From GCA-002712045 sp028112705 (GTDB taxonomy: Bacteria; Pseudomonadota; Alphaproteobacteria; Rhodobacterales; Rhodobacteraceae): 42,329 bases of DNA. The position numbers and the translations under genes were made by a program. Positions 15,942-24,380 of this stretch are shown here, piece after piece. Location: positions 1 to 42,329 of the forward strand of contig JAOGYN010000016.1 of NCBI GenBank assembly GCA_028112705.1. The letters run 5' to 3'. The notes beneath the pieces were generated by a model. It searched no databases. It had not been told where the DNA came from and saw only the letters and a program-made list of their open reading frames with translations. Each line of letters begins with the position of its first letter. The first letter of the stretch is position 1.

Positions 15942-16385
15942 ATGAATACTTCGGAAGATAAGCCAAACATAAAATCGTTTGGTACAAGTATAATTAGAAT
16001 TCACTTGGGAATTATTCTCTTGGCTCATGGCTGGTTAAAAGTATCAGTATTTACCGTTGATGGGACAATAGATTATTTTGCCAGTATTGGACTGCCGGCG
16101 ATTATTGCTTACTTGGTAATCTTTGGGGAGCTGGTTGGTGGGTCAGCTCTTATTTTAGGTATTCAGACGCGACTAGCTTCTTCATTGGCTGTTCCGATAG
16201 TTTTTGGTGCGGCGGTCATGAATGGTGGGAATGGATGGTTGCATTCGGCAAGTGGAGGTGGTTGGGAATATGCAGCATCTCTAACTGTTATTGCAGTTGC
16301 CGTTGCAATAATGGGATCAGGAAATTTTCTATCTCTTAACTTAAATCCATTCAATAAGCTCTTACCTTCATTTATTCAGGATTAA
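15942..16385 (+). CDS. DoxX family membrane protein
   Basis: 147 residues from the ATG at 15942, chosen because AAGGAGGAG lies just upstream; an in-frame TTG 51 bases earlier has no such support. Four hydrophobic helices are evident (around IIRIHLGIILLAHGWL, the PAIIAYLVIFGELVGGSALIL region, LAVPIVFGAAVM and AASLTVIAVAVAIMG). The RIHLGIILLAHGWLK and FGELVGGSALILG motifs match DoxX/SURF4-like proteins, which are often tied to quinone or thiol redox chemistry. Downstream lie a MauE-like fusion and a cytochrome c on the same strand, so a shared redox role is plausible but unproven. Confidence 0.85.
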   Translation: MNTSEDKPNIKSFGTSIIRIHLGIILLAHGWLKVSVFTVDGTIDYFASIGLPAIIAYLVIFGELVGGSALILGIQTRLASSLAVPIVFGAAVMNGGNGWLHSASGGGWEYAASLTVIAVAVAIMGSGNFLSLNLNPFNKLLPSFIQD

Positions 16386-16579
16386 GCGAACGTATAATTT
16401 TTCTTAAGTATGGGTGATGTTCAGATTATCTTTTAACAATAGCTCATCGATTTGCAGCCATTCACGCAACAGAGATACTTATGAACTTTATTCTTGACCC
16501 TCCACCAACTGGAGAGCTTATGTAGATATCATGTATACGGTTTCACGGGTGCACCGCACCCTTATAAGGACGCAATATC

Positions 16580-17326
16580 ATGGCCACAAACACTAAAATC
16601 GCCACTTTGCATCGGATGGTCATGCCTGATCACATGTGCCCACACGGTCTTAAATCTAAAGATCTTTTGGAACGGCAAGGGTTTTTAGTGGAAGATCATC
16701 ACTTGACTACTCGGGCAGAAATTGATGCGTTCAAGAGTGAGTATGAGGTGAAGAGCACACCACAGACATTCATCAACCAAAAACGTATTGGTGGGTTTGA
16801 TGACCTGAATACCTATTTTGGCAAGGTATTGGCGCCTAAGGATGCCACGACCTATAAACCTGTGATAGCCTTATTTTTGGTTGCAGCTCTAATGGCAATT
16901 GGGATCACGTGGTTGACACTGCAGACCGTTTTTGCGGAGCGCACAGTCGAATGGTTTATCTCAATTTCTATGGTGTTGCTGGGCCTACAAAAACTTCAAG
17001 ATGTGGAACGGTTTGCGACCATGTTTCTAAATTATGACCTACTTGCACAGCGTTGGATCCGTTACGGCTATGTCTATCCATTCGTGGAAACGGGGGCAGG
17101 CCTTTTAATGATGGCGGGGGTTATGACCTGGTTATCAGCGCCAGCCGCGCTGATTGTTGCCAGCATCGGGGCGATCAGCGTGTTCAAGGCGGTCTACATC
17201 GACAAACGTGAATTGAAATGCGCCTGTGTTGGTGGAGACAGTAAGGTGCCGCTTGGATTTGTTTCACTTACCGAGAACTTGATGATGATTGGGATGGCAG
17301 TTTGGATGCTCTCAAAGCTGTGGTGA
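16580..17326 (+). CDS. Glutaredoxin-MauE/DoxX-like fusion membrane protein
   Basis: 248 residues. The first 85 or so form a glutaredoxin-like domain with the monothiol motif CPHGLKSKDLLERQG and the TPQTFINQKRIGGFDDL segment, where the Pro after Thr is the usual cis-Pro. The rest has four membrane helices and ends with a CACVGG motif in a MauE-like (methylamine-utilisation, DoxX superfamily) domain. Family knowledge suggests thiol relay across or within the membrane, as MauE helps mature a disulfide-rich periplasmic enzyme. AAGGAC precedes the start. It is more GC-rich than the DoxX gene upstream and is followed 70 bases later by a cytochrome c gene of similar composition, so those two probably travelled together. 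Confidence 0.82.
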   Translation: MATNTKIATLHRMVMPDHMCPHGLKSKDLLERQGFLVEDHHLTTRAEIDAFKSEYEVKSTPQTFINQKRIGGFDDLNTYFGKVLAPKDATTYKPVIALFLVAALMAIGITWLTLQTVFAERTVEWFISISMVLLGLQKLQDVERFATMFLNYDLLAQRWIRYGYVYPFVETGAGLLMMAGVMTWLSAPAALIVASIGAISVFKAVYIDKRELKCACVGGDSKVPLGFVSLTENLMMIGMAVWMLSKLW

Positions 17327-17396
17327 CTAACCACTTGGTCTTCCACTCACTAGATAGCGTAATCTTGCACAAATACCCGAAGAATCGAGAATATAA

Positions 17397-17834
17397 ATGA
17401 AATTAATTATCGTCTTTGGTGCGTTGGCAATCTTTGGTGGATTAGCCTACACGATGTGGCCTACCGACGATCTCAGTAATGGGACAGTGGCAGTTGATAA
17501 AAAGGTAGCGGAAGGTGCTTTGGCAAACGTATTATTGCCTGATACACTTTCGCAGAACGCACAGATGGGAAAACTGGCGTTTGAAGTCAAATGTGTATCC
17601 TGTCATGGCACCAATGCGGCTGGTCAGGCTGGCGTTGCACCGCCGTTGGTTCATATTATCTATGAACCAAAACACCACGGTGACGAAAGCTTCCAGCGAG
17701 CCGCTGCGTTGGGTGTCCGTGCGCATCACTGGTCATTTGGAAATATGCCAGCTGTAGAGGGTTTGACCCGTGCAGATGTAAAGATGATCATTGCATATAT
17801 TCGAGAATTACAACGCGCCAACGGGATCGATTGA
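17397..17834 (+). CDS. Membrane-anchored class I cytochrome c
   Basis: 145 residues. An uncleaved N-terminal hydrophobic helix (MKLIIVFGALAIFGGLAYTM) would anchor it, with the haem domain in the periplasm. CVSCH is the covalent haem c site and the Met in GNMPAVEG is the probable sixth ligand. The small domain ends with a typical C-terminal helix (VKMIIAYIRELQRANG). It follows the glutaredoxin-MauE gene on the same strand, suggesting electron transfer linked to that protein. The donor and acceptor are unknown. Confidence 0.87.
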   Translation: MKLIIVFGALAIFGGLAYTMWPTDDLSNGTVAVDKKVAEGALANVLLPDTLSQNAQMGKLAFEVKCVSCHGTNAAGQAGVAPPLVHIIYEPKHHGDESFQRAAALGVRAHHWSFGNMPAVEGLTRADVKMIIAYIRELQRANGID

Positions 17835-18151
17835 AGGAGATGCCAATCTAACATTATTTTCACCACTCTAGAATATGTATTTTAACTGTAGCAAAAAATA
17901 GTTGCTAGTAAGGTATATTAAATAAGCCCTATATTCATAATATGTAAATTATAATTAAGACAATTTGATAATCTTTACTGTATCGCGGTGGGAGAAGCAT
18001 TTAAATCAACGAATTAGCTAAAATCAATAAGTTGGAGCGCGCTATATGAATTTTAAAATTAGTTACTTTAAATCTTAAAAGGATTCATTTGAATAATAAT
18101 CGATGTCACTCTAGGTTGAGGTCAAATGTAAATGATGATTAGGTAATAGCA
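17835..18151. other. AT-rich gap without a gene
   Basis: About 320 AT-rich bases between the cytochrome and agmatine deiminase genes. I see no coding pattern, no tRNA and no strong hairpin. The promoter of the following gene is presumably here. Confidence 0.6.
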
Positions 18152-19147
18152 ATGATTGATGAATATTATATGCCAGCAGAATGGTCTCACCATCAAAGGT
18201 GTTGGATGGCTTGGCCTTGCAGGGATGGTTTGTGGGTAAACCCTGAAGAAACATGTAAAACCTATGCTGCAGTTGCACATGCTATTCGGGATTTCGAGCC
18301 TTTAAGGATGTTAGTCCCACCCCATCTTGTAGGTCAAGCACATAAGTTTTTAGGTTCGGATATAGAGGTAATTGAAATGCCTATCGATGACTCTTGGTCT
18401 CGTGACAGTGGGCCTAATTTTGTTAAAAACAAGCAAGGAAAATTGGCAGGTGTTTGTTTTCAATTCAATGCTTGGGGTGAAAAATATGAAATATATGATC
18501 AGGATGCACAAATGGCTGAACGCATTCTTTTAAATGCAAAGGTTCCAATTATTAAGTCAGATCTGATCGCGGAGGGAGGCGGAATTTGCGTAGATGGTGA
18601 AGGTACCCTTCTAACCACTGATACATGCTTTACTAACAAAAATCGCAATCCAGCTTGGTCAAGAGAAGAAATTGAACAAGAATTAAAGAAACTATTGGGA
18701 GTTAGAAAGGTGATCTGGCTTCCTGGTGATCCACTTGATAAAGAAACAGATGGTCATATTGATGGTATCGCTGCGTTTGCATCTCCAGGACGCATAATTC
18801 TAGAAACTAGCGCTGATTTTAATGATCCGCGCAAACCATTTTTTGACTCCTTAAAGAAGCAATTAATGCAAGAAACTGATGCTCTTGGCCGTAGCTTTGA
18901 ACTTTTGGAACTTCCAGAAGCTACGGAAGAATGTACAATCGGTGAGAAATTTTGTCTTTCATATGTTAACTTTTACATTGCTAATGGTGGCGTAATAGCA
19001 CCCAGTTATGGAATTAAAACTGATGAAGAAGTAAAGGAGAAGTTGCAATCTTATTTCCCGGATAAAAAAATAGTCATGGTTCCTATTTCCTCGATTGCAG
19101 AAGGTGGCGGTGGTATTCATTGCATCACACAACAGCAGCCAAGTTAA
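18152..19147 (+). CDS. aguA: Agmatine deiminase, cytosolic
   Basis: 331 residues, no signal peptide. Converts agmatine to N-carbamoylputrescine and ammonia in the arginine-decarboxylase route to putrescine. All family motifs are intact: MPAEWSHHQRCWMAWP (7-22), SWSRDSGPNF (81-90), FNAWGEKY, EGGGICVDGEGT (141-152), TDGHIDG with His202 and Asp204, and catalytic Cys324 in GGIHCITQQQP. It matches the canonical pattern better than the secreted copy at 995-2098. Its usual partner, N-carbamoylputrescine amidohydrolase (aguB), is not in the window. An acetyltransferase gene follows 41 bases downstream and may be co-transcribed. Confidence 0.92.
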   Translation: MIDEYYMPAEWSHHQRCWMAWPCRDGLWVNPEETCKTYAAVAHAIRDFEPLRMLVPPHLVGQAHKFLGSDIEVIEMPIDDSWSRDSGPNFVKNKQGKLAGVCFQFNAWGEKYEIYDQDAQMAERILLNAKVPIIKSDLIAEGGGICVDGEGTLLTTDTCFTNKNRNPAWSREEIEQELKKLLGVRKVIWLPGDPLDKETDGHIDGIAAFASPGRIILETSADFNDPRKPFFDSLKKQLMQETDALGRSFELLELPEATEECTIGEKFCLSYVNFYIANGGVIAPSYGIKTDEEVKEKLQSYFPDKKIVMVPISSIAEGGGGIHCITQQQPS

Positions 19148-19188
19148 TAGATATCAAAAAATAGAAATACATTATGAACACTAATTAA

Positions 19189-19629
19189 ATGACACTCACT
19201 ATCCGAAATATTTCAGCTGGGGACCAGCCAAACTGGACTAATCTGTGGCGTTTGTATCTAGAATATTACCAAACATCAGTTTCTAATGAAGTGTATCAGA
19301 AAACTTTTGAGAGGTTGATAGATTCAAATCGTCCACAACAAAATGGTATGATTGCGTTGCAGGATGATAAACCTGTTGGTCTAGTCCATTTTATCTATCA
19401 TGCACATAATTGGCGCATTGAAGATGCGTGCTATTTACAGGATCTTTACACTGACCCTAGTATGCGCGGCATGGGAATTGGTAGAAAGCTTATCGAAGCC
19501 GTGTATAAAGCAGCGGATGCTAATGAAACACCATCAGTCTATTGGTTAACAGAAGATTTCAATAAACCAGCTAGAAGACTTTATGAGCAGATAGCAGGCC
19601 TTACACCATTTATTAAATATCAACGTTGA
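19189..19629 (+). CDS. GNAT family N-acetyltransferase
   Basis: 146 residues with the GNAT core. DLYTDPSMRGMGIGRKLIEA (about 85-104) is the beta4-alpha3 acetyl-CoA loop with the Arg/Gln-x-x-Gly-x-Gly pyrophosphate site, followed by the usual LTEDFNKPARRLYEQ segment. It lies directly after agmatine deiminase, so a polyamine or amino acid substrate is conceivable, but GNAT substrates cannot be read from sequence. No good ribosome binding site is visible. The 274-base gap that follows holds nothing recognisable. Confidence 0.85.
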   Translation: MTLTIRNISAGDQPNWTNLWRLYLEYYQTSVSNEVYQKTFERLIDSNRPQQNGMIALQDDKPVGLVHFIYHAHNWRIEDACYLQDLYTDPSMRGMGIGRKLIEAVYKAADANETPSVYWLTEDFNKPARRLYEQIAGLTPFIKYQR

Positions 19630-19903
19630 AATCTTTTACGTGGATTCCAATGGTGTTTTAGTGAGCGATAGAACATTTTGATTGTTCCCAAAACCTTGCT
19701 TAAAACCTGACAGTGTTATCTTTTTGGAGAGTTTATAATAACCTCAAATATAGTTTACTAGTTATTATATTTTATAGTTAAAGCGAGGACTGGTGGTGTT
19801 AAGTATGACTGGGATTCATTGCTTTTAAAAATAAATAAAAGTGTTAACGTTATTAGATAGTAAATTAGGTAAAATAACAGTTTTAATTATAGCGGAGAGT
19901 AAA

Positions 19904-21343
19904 ATGACCCCGAACGAATATGCCAGGCTTGACGGTGTGGCGCTGGCTGCAGCAATCAAGTGTGGTGATGTGTCTGCAATGGAAGTCACTGAAGCTGCGA
20001 TTTGTGTGATCGAAAAGCTTAATCCCAAGCTCAATGCCGTTGTGATGACGAACTTCGACAATGCACGCAATGTGGCAAAGGATGTTCTTGCGGACACGCC
20101 TTTAGCAGGCGTCCCGTTTCTGCTTAAAGATATTAATCAGTTTAGTCATGACATGCCGACAACATTCTCATGTGAATTTTTTGCAGATGTGGCGGCAAAG
20201 CCCGACAGCGAGTTGGTATCCCGTTGGAGGAAGGCTGGGCTGATAGTCCTTGGCAAAACCAATACACCTGAGTTTGCTGAGGACTTCGTGTGCGAGCCAA
20301 CATTTCGTGGTGTAACGCTCAATCCGTGGAACCTCGAGGTTACGACAGGTGGAAGCTCCGGTGGTGCTGGCGCAGCGGTTGCATCTGGTATGGTGCCCTT
20401 CGCACACGGGACAGATCTGGGTGGATCAATTCGCATTCCAGCCGCGTGCTGTGGTGTTTTTGGTCTTAAGCCCACGACAGGATTAAATCCGGTAGGGCCC
20501 TACTATCCTGAGATTTCGGGTGGCTTCAATTCTGATCACGTACTGTCGCGAACCGTCAGAGATAGTGCTGCGGCACTCGACACTAGCGCAGGTCCTATGC
20601 GAGGCGCGCGTTATCACGTGAGACCAATGGTCGGCTCTTATCTGAAAGTTCTTGACCAACCCGTTCCCACGCTTCGCATTGGTGTCTCAAAGCGCACACC
20701 ATACGGTGATGCGGTTGGCACTAATCAGGAGCACGCGGTTGACCAAGCCAGCGCCGCCCTTCAAAGCATGGGGCATGAACTCGTCGAATACTCTCATCCA
20801 GATAACCTTGGTCTTGGAAACTGGATGGAAAGTCTATGGATGATGGATGTGGTCTACGAGATCGAAAATCGAATTCAGGAACTTGGTCGCGAACCAGAAC
20901 TTAACGAGATAGATGCACTCACACGTTACTCCCGGGAGCATGTCGCAGGTTTGACTGCTATGGATCTATACCGGGCGCATCAGGGTGCGCACGACGCGAG
21001 TATCAAGTTGATGAACTCAATGTGTGATCTCGATATGGTTCTGACGCCTGCTTTGGGCAGCGATCCCATAGCCGTTGGTACACTGGATAGCCGGACCGAC
21101 AAGTTCATTATGGAAAAATGGGTTGAAGCAGGGCACGCATTTGCACCGTTTGCCTACATCTGTAACGTCACAGGGCAACCGTCGGCATCTCTGCCAGTTC
21201 AGCTGGATGAAGGTAAACAACCCTGTGCAGTTCAGTTGGCAGGTCATCATCTGCAAGACCACGTCATGCTCCAGGTTGCTCAACAGCTTGAAGAATATTT
21301 CCAATGGAGCAATTATCGTCCGCCGGTCTGGGCTGGATTTTAG
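19904..21343 (+). CDS. Amidase signature family amidohydrolase
   Basis: 479 residues from the ATG at 19904, which has GGAGAG upstream; the frame extends to a TTG/ATG-poor AT-rich stretch at 19841 that I exclude. The Ser-cisSer-Lys triad of the family is present: Lys75 in FLLKDIN, Ser151 in TTGGSSGGAGA and the nucleophile Ser175 in DLGGSIRIPA. Such enzymes hydrolyse carboxylic amides or act as GatA-like transferases; with no gatB/gatC nearby this is probably a free amidase. It is distinctly GC-rich compared with the flanking DNA, a sign of transfer. A strong inverted repeat begins at its stop codon. Confidence 0.88.
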   Translation: MTPNEYARLDGVALAAAIKCGDVSAMEVTEAAICVIEKLNPKLNAVVMTNFDNARNVAKDVLADTPLAGVPFLLKDINQFSHDMPTTFSCEFFADVAAKPDSELVSRWRKAGLIVLGKTNTPEFAEDFVCEPTFRGVTLNPWNLEVTTGGSSGGAGAAVASGMVPFAHGTDLGGSIRIPAACCGVFGLKPTTGLNPVGPYYPEISGGFNSDHVLSRTVRDSAAALDTSAGPMRGARYHVRPMVGSYLKVLDQPVPTLRIGVSKRTPYGDAVGTNQEHAVDQASAALQSMGHELVEYSHPDNLGLGNWMESLWMMDVVYEIENRIQELGREPELNEIDALTRYSREHVAGLTAMDLYRAHQGAHDASIKLMNSMCDLDMVLTPALGSDPIAVGTLDSRTDKFIMEKWVEAGHAFAPFAYICNVTGQPSASLPVQLDEGKQPCAVQLAGHHLQDHVMLQVAQQLEEYFQWSNYRPPVWAGF

Positions 21344-21377
21344 TTTAGCTACGATATCTGTACACCGTAGCTAAACT
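21342..21377 (+). terminator. Strong hairpin at the end of the amidase gene
   Basis: AGTTTAGCTACG (21342-21353) and CGTAGCTAAACT (21366-21377) are perfect 12-base complements around a 12-base loop, starting inside the stop codon. No T run follows, so it may be a transcript-stabilising or attenuating hairpin more than a classical terminator. Confidence 0.55.
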
Positions 21378-21487
21378 GTCCAAAGTTAACTTTACGTAAT
21401 TATATTTTTATTGGTATTATGATATGAATTGATTACTGTTAAGAAATTCTAGTTAGTGATAATATTTAAAGAAAATGGAGTATTTTT

Positions 21488-21769
21488 ATGAAAATGTTGG
21501 TTAGTGTTAATATATCAAAAGGCTTTAGTGTTTGGTTGGAAATGGCGAAGTCACTTAATCCAGAAATGGAAAAAGTTGGAGTTAAAATGGTATGGTCTGG
21601 AACGAATCCTGATGAGAGCAAAGTGTTTATGATAGTCGATATGAAAGATCCTTCGCAGATGAAAACATTTGGAGAAAGAGAAGATGTTGCCAAGGCCCGT
21701 GCGGATGCAGGTGCAGATGTGGCCAGCACAACAATAATTTCTCAAATTGGAGAAGATTATCTTCCTTAG
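21488..21769 (+). CDS. Small DUF3764-like protein
   Basis: 93 residues, no signal peptide or membrane segment. The layout (strand, amphipathic helix ISKGFSVWLEMAKSLNPEM, strand KMVWSGTN, strand VFMIVDMKDPSQMKTF, helix, ending TTIISQIGEDYLP) resembles DUF3764 and related dimeric alpha-beta barrel proteins. Function is unknown. A start with GAAAATGGAG nearby and a strong terminator downstream show it is a separate transcription unit. Confidence 0.7.
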   Translation: MKMLVSVNISKGFSVWLEMAKSLNPEMEKVGVKMVWSGTNPDESKVFMIVDMKDPSQMKTFGEREDVAKARADAGADVASTTIISQIGEDYLP

Positions 21770-21785
21770 AACTTCTATATTATTT

Positions 21786-21821
21786 CAGTTTCTATCTTTA
21801 TTGTAAGATAGAAACTGTTTT
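21786..21821 (+). terminator. Rho-independent terminator
   Basis: A perfect 13-base stem, CAGTTTCTATCTT (21786-21798) with AAGATAGAAACTG (21805-21817), six-base loop, followed by TTTT. It lies 16 bases after the small DUF3764-like gene. Confidence 0.85.
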
Positions 21822-21853
21822 CAAACTTATCACACTTTGTATCAGTTTGTAGA

Positions 21854-21928
21854 TGGTGCTGGAGAAGAGAATTGAACTCTCGACCTCGTCATTACCAATG
21901 ACGCGCTCTACCACTGAGCTACACCAGC
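21854..21928 (-). tRNA. tRNA-Thr (anticodon GGT)
   Basis: Read on the minus strand it begins GCTGGTGTAGCTCAG and ends with an encoded CCA. The anticodon loop TTGGTAA within the CGTCA/TGACG stem gives anticodon GGT, decoding ACC and ACT. D and T arms are normal. In the acceptor stem the sixth pair is T-T (GCTGGTG against CTCCAGC), where I would expect CACCAGC. It lies just before the murA cluster, on the opposite strand. Confidence 0.92.
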
Positions 21929-22022
21929 TATCTTGGTTTCTCACTTAAGCTTAATTTAATTATCAGGCAAGCATAATCTGGACGTGCGTTCGCCTGTGTA
22001 GTAACAGAGCTTTATGGTAGAT

Positions 22023-22169
22023 ATGAAAAAGAAAATAGCATCAAAAGAAAAAAAAGAAACTGAGCGAGCAGCGCGACTTGAAGCTGCCTTGCGTGCAAAC
22101 TTACAGAGACGAAAAAAACAAACAAAATTAAGGCAGGATGATAACAAGCCTACCGAGGAAAAAGAATAA
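22023..22169 (+). CDS. Small basic conserved protein upstream of murA
   Basis: 48 residues, very rich in Lys, Arg, Glu and Ala (MKKKIASKEKKETERAAR... ending PTEEKE), predicted as a single charged helix. Small proteins of this type, with a block like RLEAALRANLQRRKKQ, are commonly found just upstream of murA in Alphaproteobacteria. The stop is five bases before the murA start, so the two are probably translated together. Function unknown. Confidence 0.7.
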   Translation: MKKKIASKEKKETERAARLEAALRANLQRRKKQTKLRQDDNKPTEEKE

Positions 22170-22174
22170 TTTAA

Positions 22175-23440
22175 ATGGATTCAATTTTAGTAAAAGGTGG
22201 GCAACCATTAAAAGGTAAAATAAATATTGCGGGCGCAAAAAATGCATGTTTGGCACTAATGCCATTGACACTTTTAACTGATGAAAAATTAATACTTACG
22301 AACGCTCCAAGGCTCTCAGATATAAATACTTTCAAACAATTGTTGAATTCACTTGGATCAGATGTGTCAATCACAAAAGATGGCAGAGAGATACACCTTT
22401 CTTCTAAAACAATTAAAACTGTACGTGCTGAATACGATATCGTTAGAAAAATGAGAGCATCAAATTTAGTTCTTGGCCCTTTATTAGCACGGGAAGGGCG
22501 GGCAATTGTCTCACTCCCTGGTGGATGTGCAATTGGTGCAAGACCAATGGATATTCATATAGAAACTTTAGAAATGCTTGGTGCAAAAATAGATTTAAAA
22601 GATGGGTATTTATATGCTACTGCTCCAAATGGATTGAAAGGGTGCCCAATAAAATTACGATTTGCATCTGTTGGAGCAACTGAAAACTTAATTATGGCTG
22701 CTTCACTAGCTAAAGGCACCACAATAATAAGTAACGCGGCCTGCGAGCCAGAAATTGGTGATTTGATCGATTGTTTAGAACGAATGGGAGCCAATATTGA
22801 TGGAAAGGGGAGCTCAATCATAACTGTTGAGGGTGTCGATAAATTAAATGGCGCTACTCACCCTATTATATCGGACAGGATTGAAATGGGAACATATATG
22901 CTTGCGCCTGTTATCGCTGGAGGGGAAGTTGAAATCTCTGGTGGTAACATTGAGTTTTTAGGATCTTTTATTGATAAATTATTACAAATTGGTGTATCGA
23001 TTAGTAAATCTAACGATAATATTATCGTAAAAGGCCCAACTAATCGAATAAGAGCTATTAATATAAAAACAGAAATATTCCCAGGATTTCCAACTGATTT
23101 ACAAGCCCAAATGATGGCTTTACTTTGTACAGCGGATGGAACTTCGATTTTACATGAAACGATTTTTGAAAATAGATTTATGCATGCCCCAGAACTTATT
23201 AGGATGGGAGCCCAAATTGATGTTAGTGGTGGATTGGCGACAGTAATTGGTGTTCCAAAACTCAAAGCGGCACCTGTAATGGCAACTGATTTGCGGGCGT
23301 CGGTATCAATGATTTTAGCCGCATTGGCGGCAGAGGGTGAAACTGTTGTTAACAGAGTGTACCATTTAGATCGAGGATATGAAAATGTTGAGGAAAAATT
23401 AAGTAATTGTGGAGCCTTGATTGAAAGGGTCAGTCTATAA
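22175..23440 (+). CDS. murA: UDP-N-acetylglucosamine 1-carboxyvinyltransferase
   Basis: 421 residues, the usual length. Catalyses the first committed step of peptidoglycan synthesis, adding enolpyruvate from PEP to UDP-GlcNAc in the cytoplasm. Lys22 and Asn23 in NIAGAKNACLA bind substrate, and Cys118 in LPGGCAIGARP is the catalytic cysteine on the mobile loop, so fosfomycin sensitivity would be expected. The two-domain repeat pattern is complete to the C-terminal RGYENVEEKL. It ends overlapping the next gene by one base (TAATG), as first large gene of the conserved cluster. Confidence 0.97.
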   Translation: MDSILVKGGQPLKGKINIAGAKNACLALMPLTLLTDEKLILTNAPRLSDINTFKQLLNSLGSDVSITKDGREIHLSSKTIKTVRAEYDIVRKMRASNLVLGPLLAREGRAIVSLPGGCAIGARPMDIHIETLEMLGAKIDLKDGYLYATAPNGLKGCPIKLRFASVGATENLIMAASLAKGTTIISNAACEPEIGDLIDCLERMGANIDGKGSSIITVEGVDKLNGATHPIISDRIEMGTYMLAPVIAGGEVEISGGNIEFLGSFIDKLLQIGVSISKSNDNIIVKGPTNRIRAINIKTEIFPGFPTDLQAQMMALLCTADGTSILHETIFENRFMHAPELIRMGAQIDVSGGLATVIGVPKLKAAPVMATDLRASVSMILAALAAEGETVVNRVYHLDRGYENVEEKLSNCGALIERVSL

Positions 23441-23901
23441 TGGCGAACGATGCAAGATTTGAAGATGCTTATTCCAACCCCATTAGGTTGGAGGCTTTAG
23501 ACGCTGAGGATTTGCAGGTTATTTCAACATTATGTCAAGACGCCATTGTATTAGGACAAGATATATCATGGCAAATAAGCAAACGAAGACTTACTTTTCT
23601 ATTAAACCGTTTTCGATGGGAAGAGCATTCAGGTGAGCCGGAGAGGGTAAGAAGCTTATTGATATTTAATGATGTTAAAAAAGTTTCTAGTAAGGCAATA
23701 TTACGTGATGATGTAAGTAATATTTACTCTCTGTTATCATTAGAATTTGAATTAGATGATGAGATTAGTGGCCATTTTACTATAACATTTGCTGATGAAG
23801 CATTAATTTCAATTTCTGCTGAATGTTTAAATGTTAAGCTGCAAGATGTAACCCGACCTTATAAATCACCTTCGGGACAAAAGCCGAAACACGAAGAATG
23901 A
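23440..23901 (+). CDS. DUF2948 family protein
   Basis: 153 residues of DUF2948, an alphaproteobacterial family of unknown function found after murA. Typical blocks are EDLQVISTLCQDAIV and RRLTFLLNRFRWE. It overlaps murA by one base and the UPF0262 gene by four. In many relatives hisD follows directly; here the four-base overlap leaves no room for it. Confidence 0.88.
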   Translation: MANDARFEDAYSNPIRLEALDAEDLQVISTLCQDAIVLGQDISWQISKRRLTFLLNRFRWEEHSGEPERVRSLLIFNDVKKVSSKAILRDDVSNIYSLLSLEFELDDEISGHFTITFADEALISISAECLNVKLQDVTRPYKSPSGQKPKHEE

Positions 23902-24377
23902 CACATTTAATTCATATTGATATTGAGGATCAAGAACTCGCAATCCCAACTCCAGAAATCGCGCAAGAGCGAAAGGTGGCTATCTTTGATTTACTAGAAG
24001 AAAACTCATTTTCTTTGCCAGTAAGGTCTGGATTAAAATCACTAAAAGGTCCCTATAAATTAATTTTGGGAATAAGAGAGGGACGTTTAGCATTTGATGT
24101 AAGAACTAGCTTAAATAAACCCGCTACACTTGTTGCGTTGTCCTTAACTCCCTTGCTACCAGTGATTAAGGATTATTCTCAGATTTGTGAAGCGTATTAT
24201 GATGCAGTAAAAACATTGCCACCAGCACAGATTGAAGCGATTGATATGGGTCGCCGAGGAATACACGATGAAGGTGGAAGGTTGTTACAGGAGCGTTTAG
24301 AAAATAAAATTATTTTAGATAAATTAACTGCGCGTAGGTTGTTTACACTAATATGTGTGCTGCATTTTAAAGGATGA
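23898..24377 (+). CDS. UPF0262 family protein
   Basis: 159 residues of UPF0262, a conserved alphaproteobacterial family with no known function. The N-terminal HLIHIDIEDQ, the ERKVAIFDLLEENSF block and the C-terminal DMGRRGIHDEG...RLENKI segment are typical. The start overlaps the DUF2948 gene (ATGA). It is followed three bases later by the phosphatase gene, so all are probably one transcript. Confidence 0.88.
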   Translation: MTHLIHIDIEDQELAIPTPEIAQERKVAIFDLLEENSFSLPVRSGLKSLKGPYKLILGIREGRLAFDVRTSLNKPATLVALSLTPLLPVIKDYSQICEAYYDAVKTLPPAQIEAIDMGRRGIHDEGGRLLQERLENKIILDKLTARRLFTLICVLHFKG

Positions 24378-24380
24378 GTT

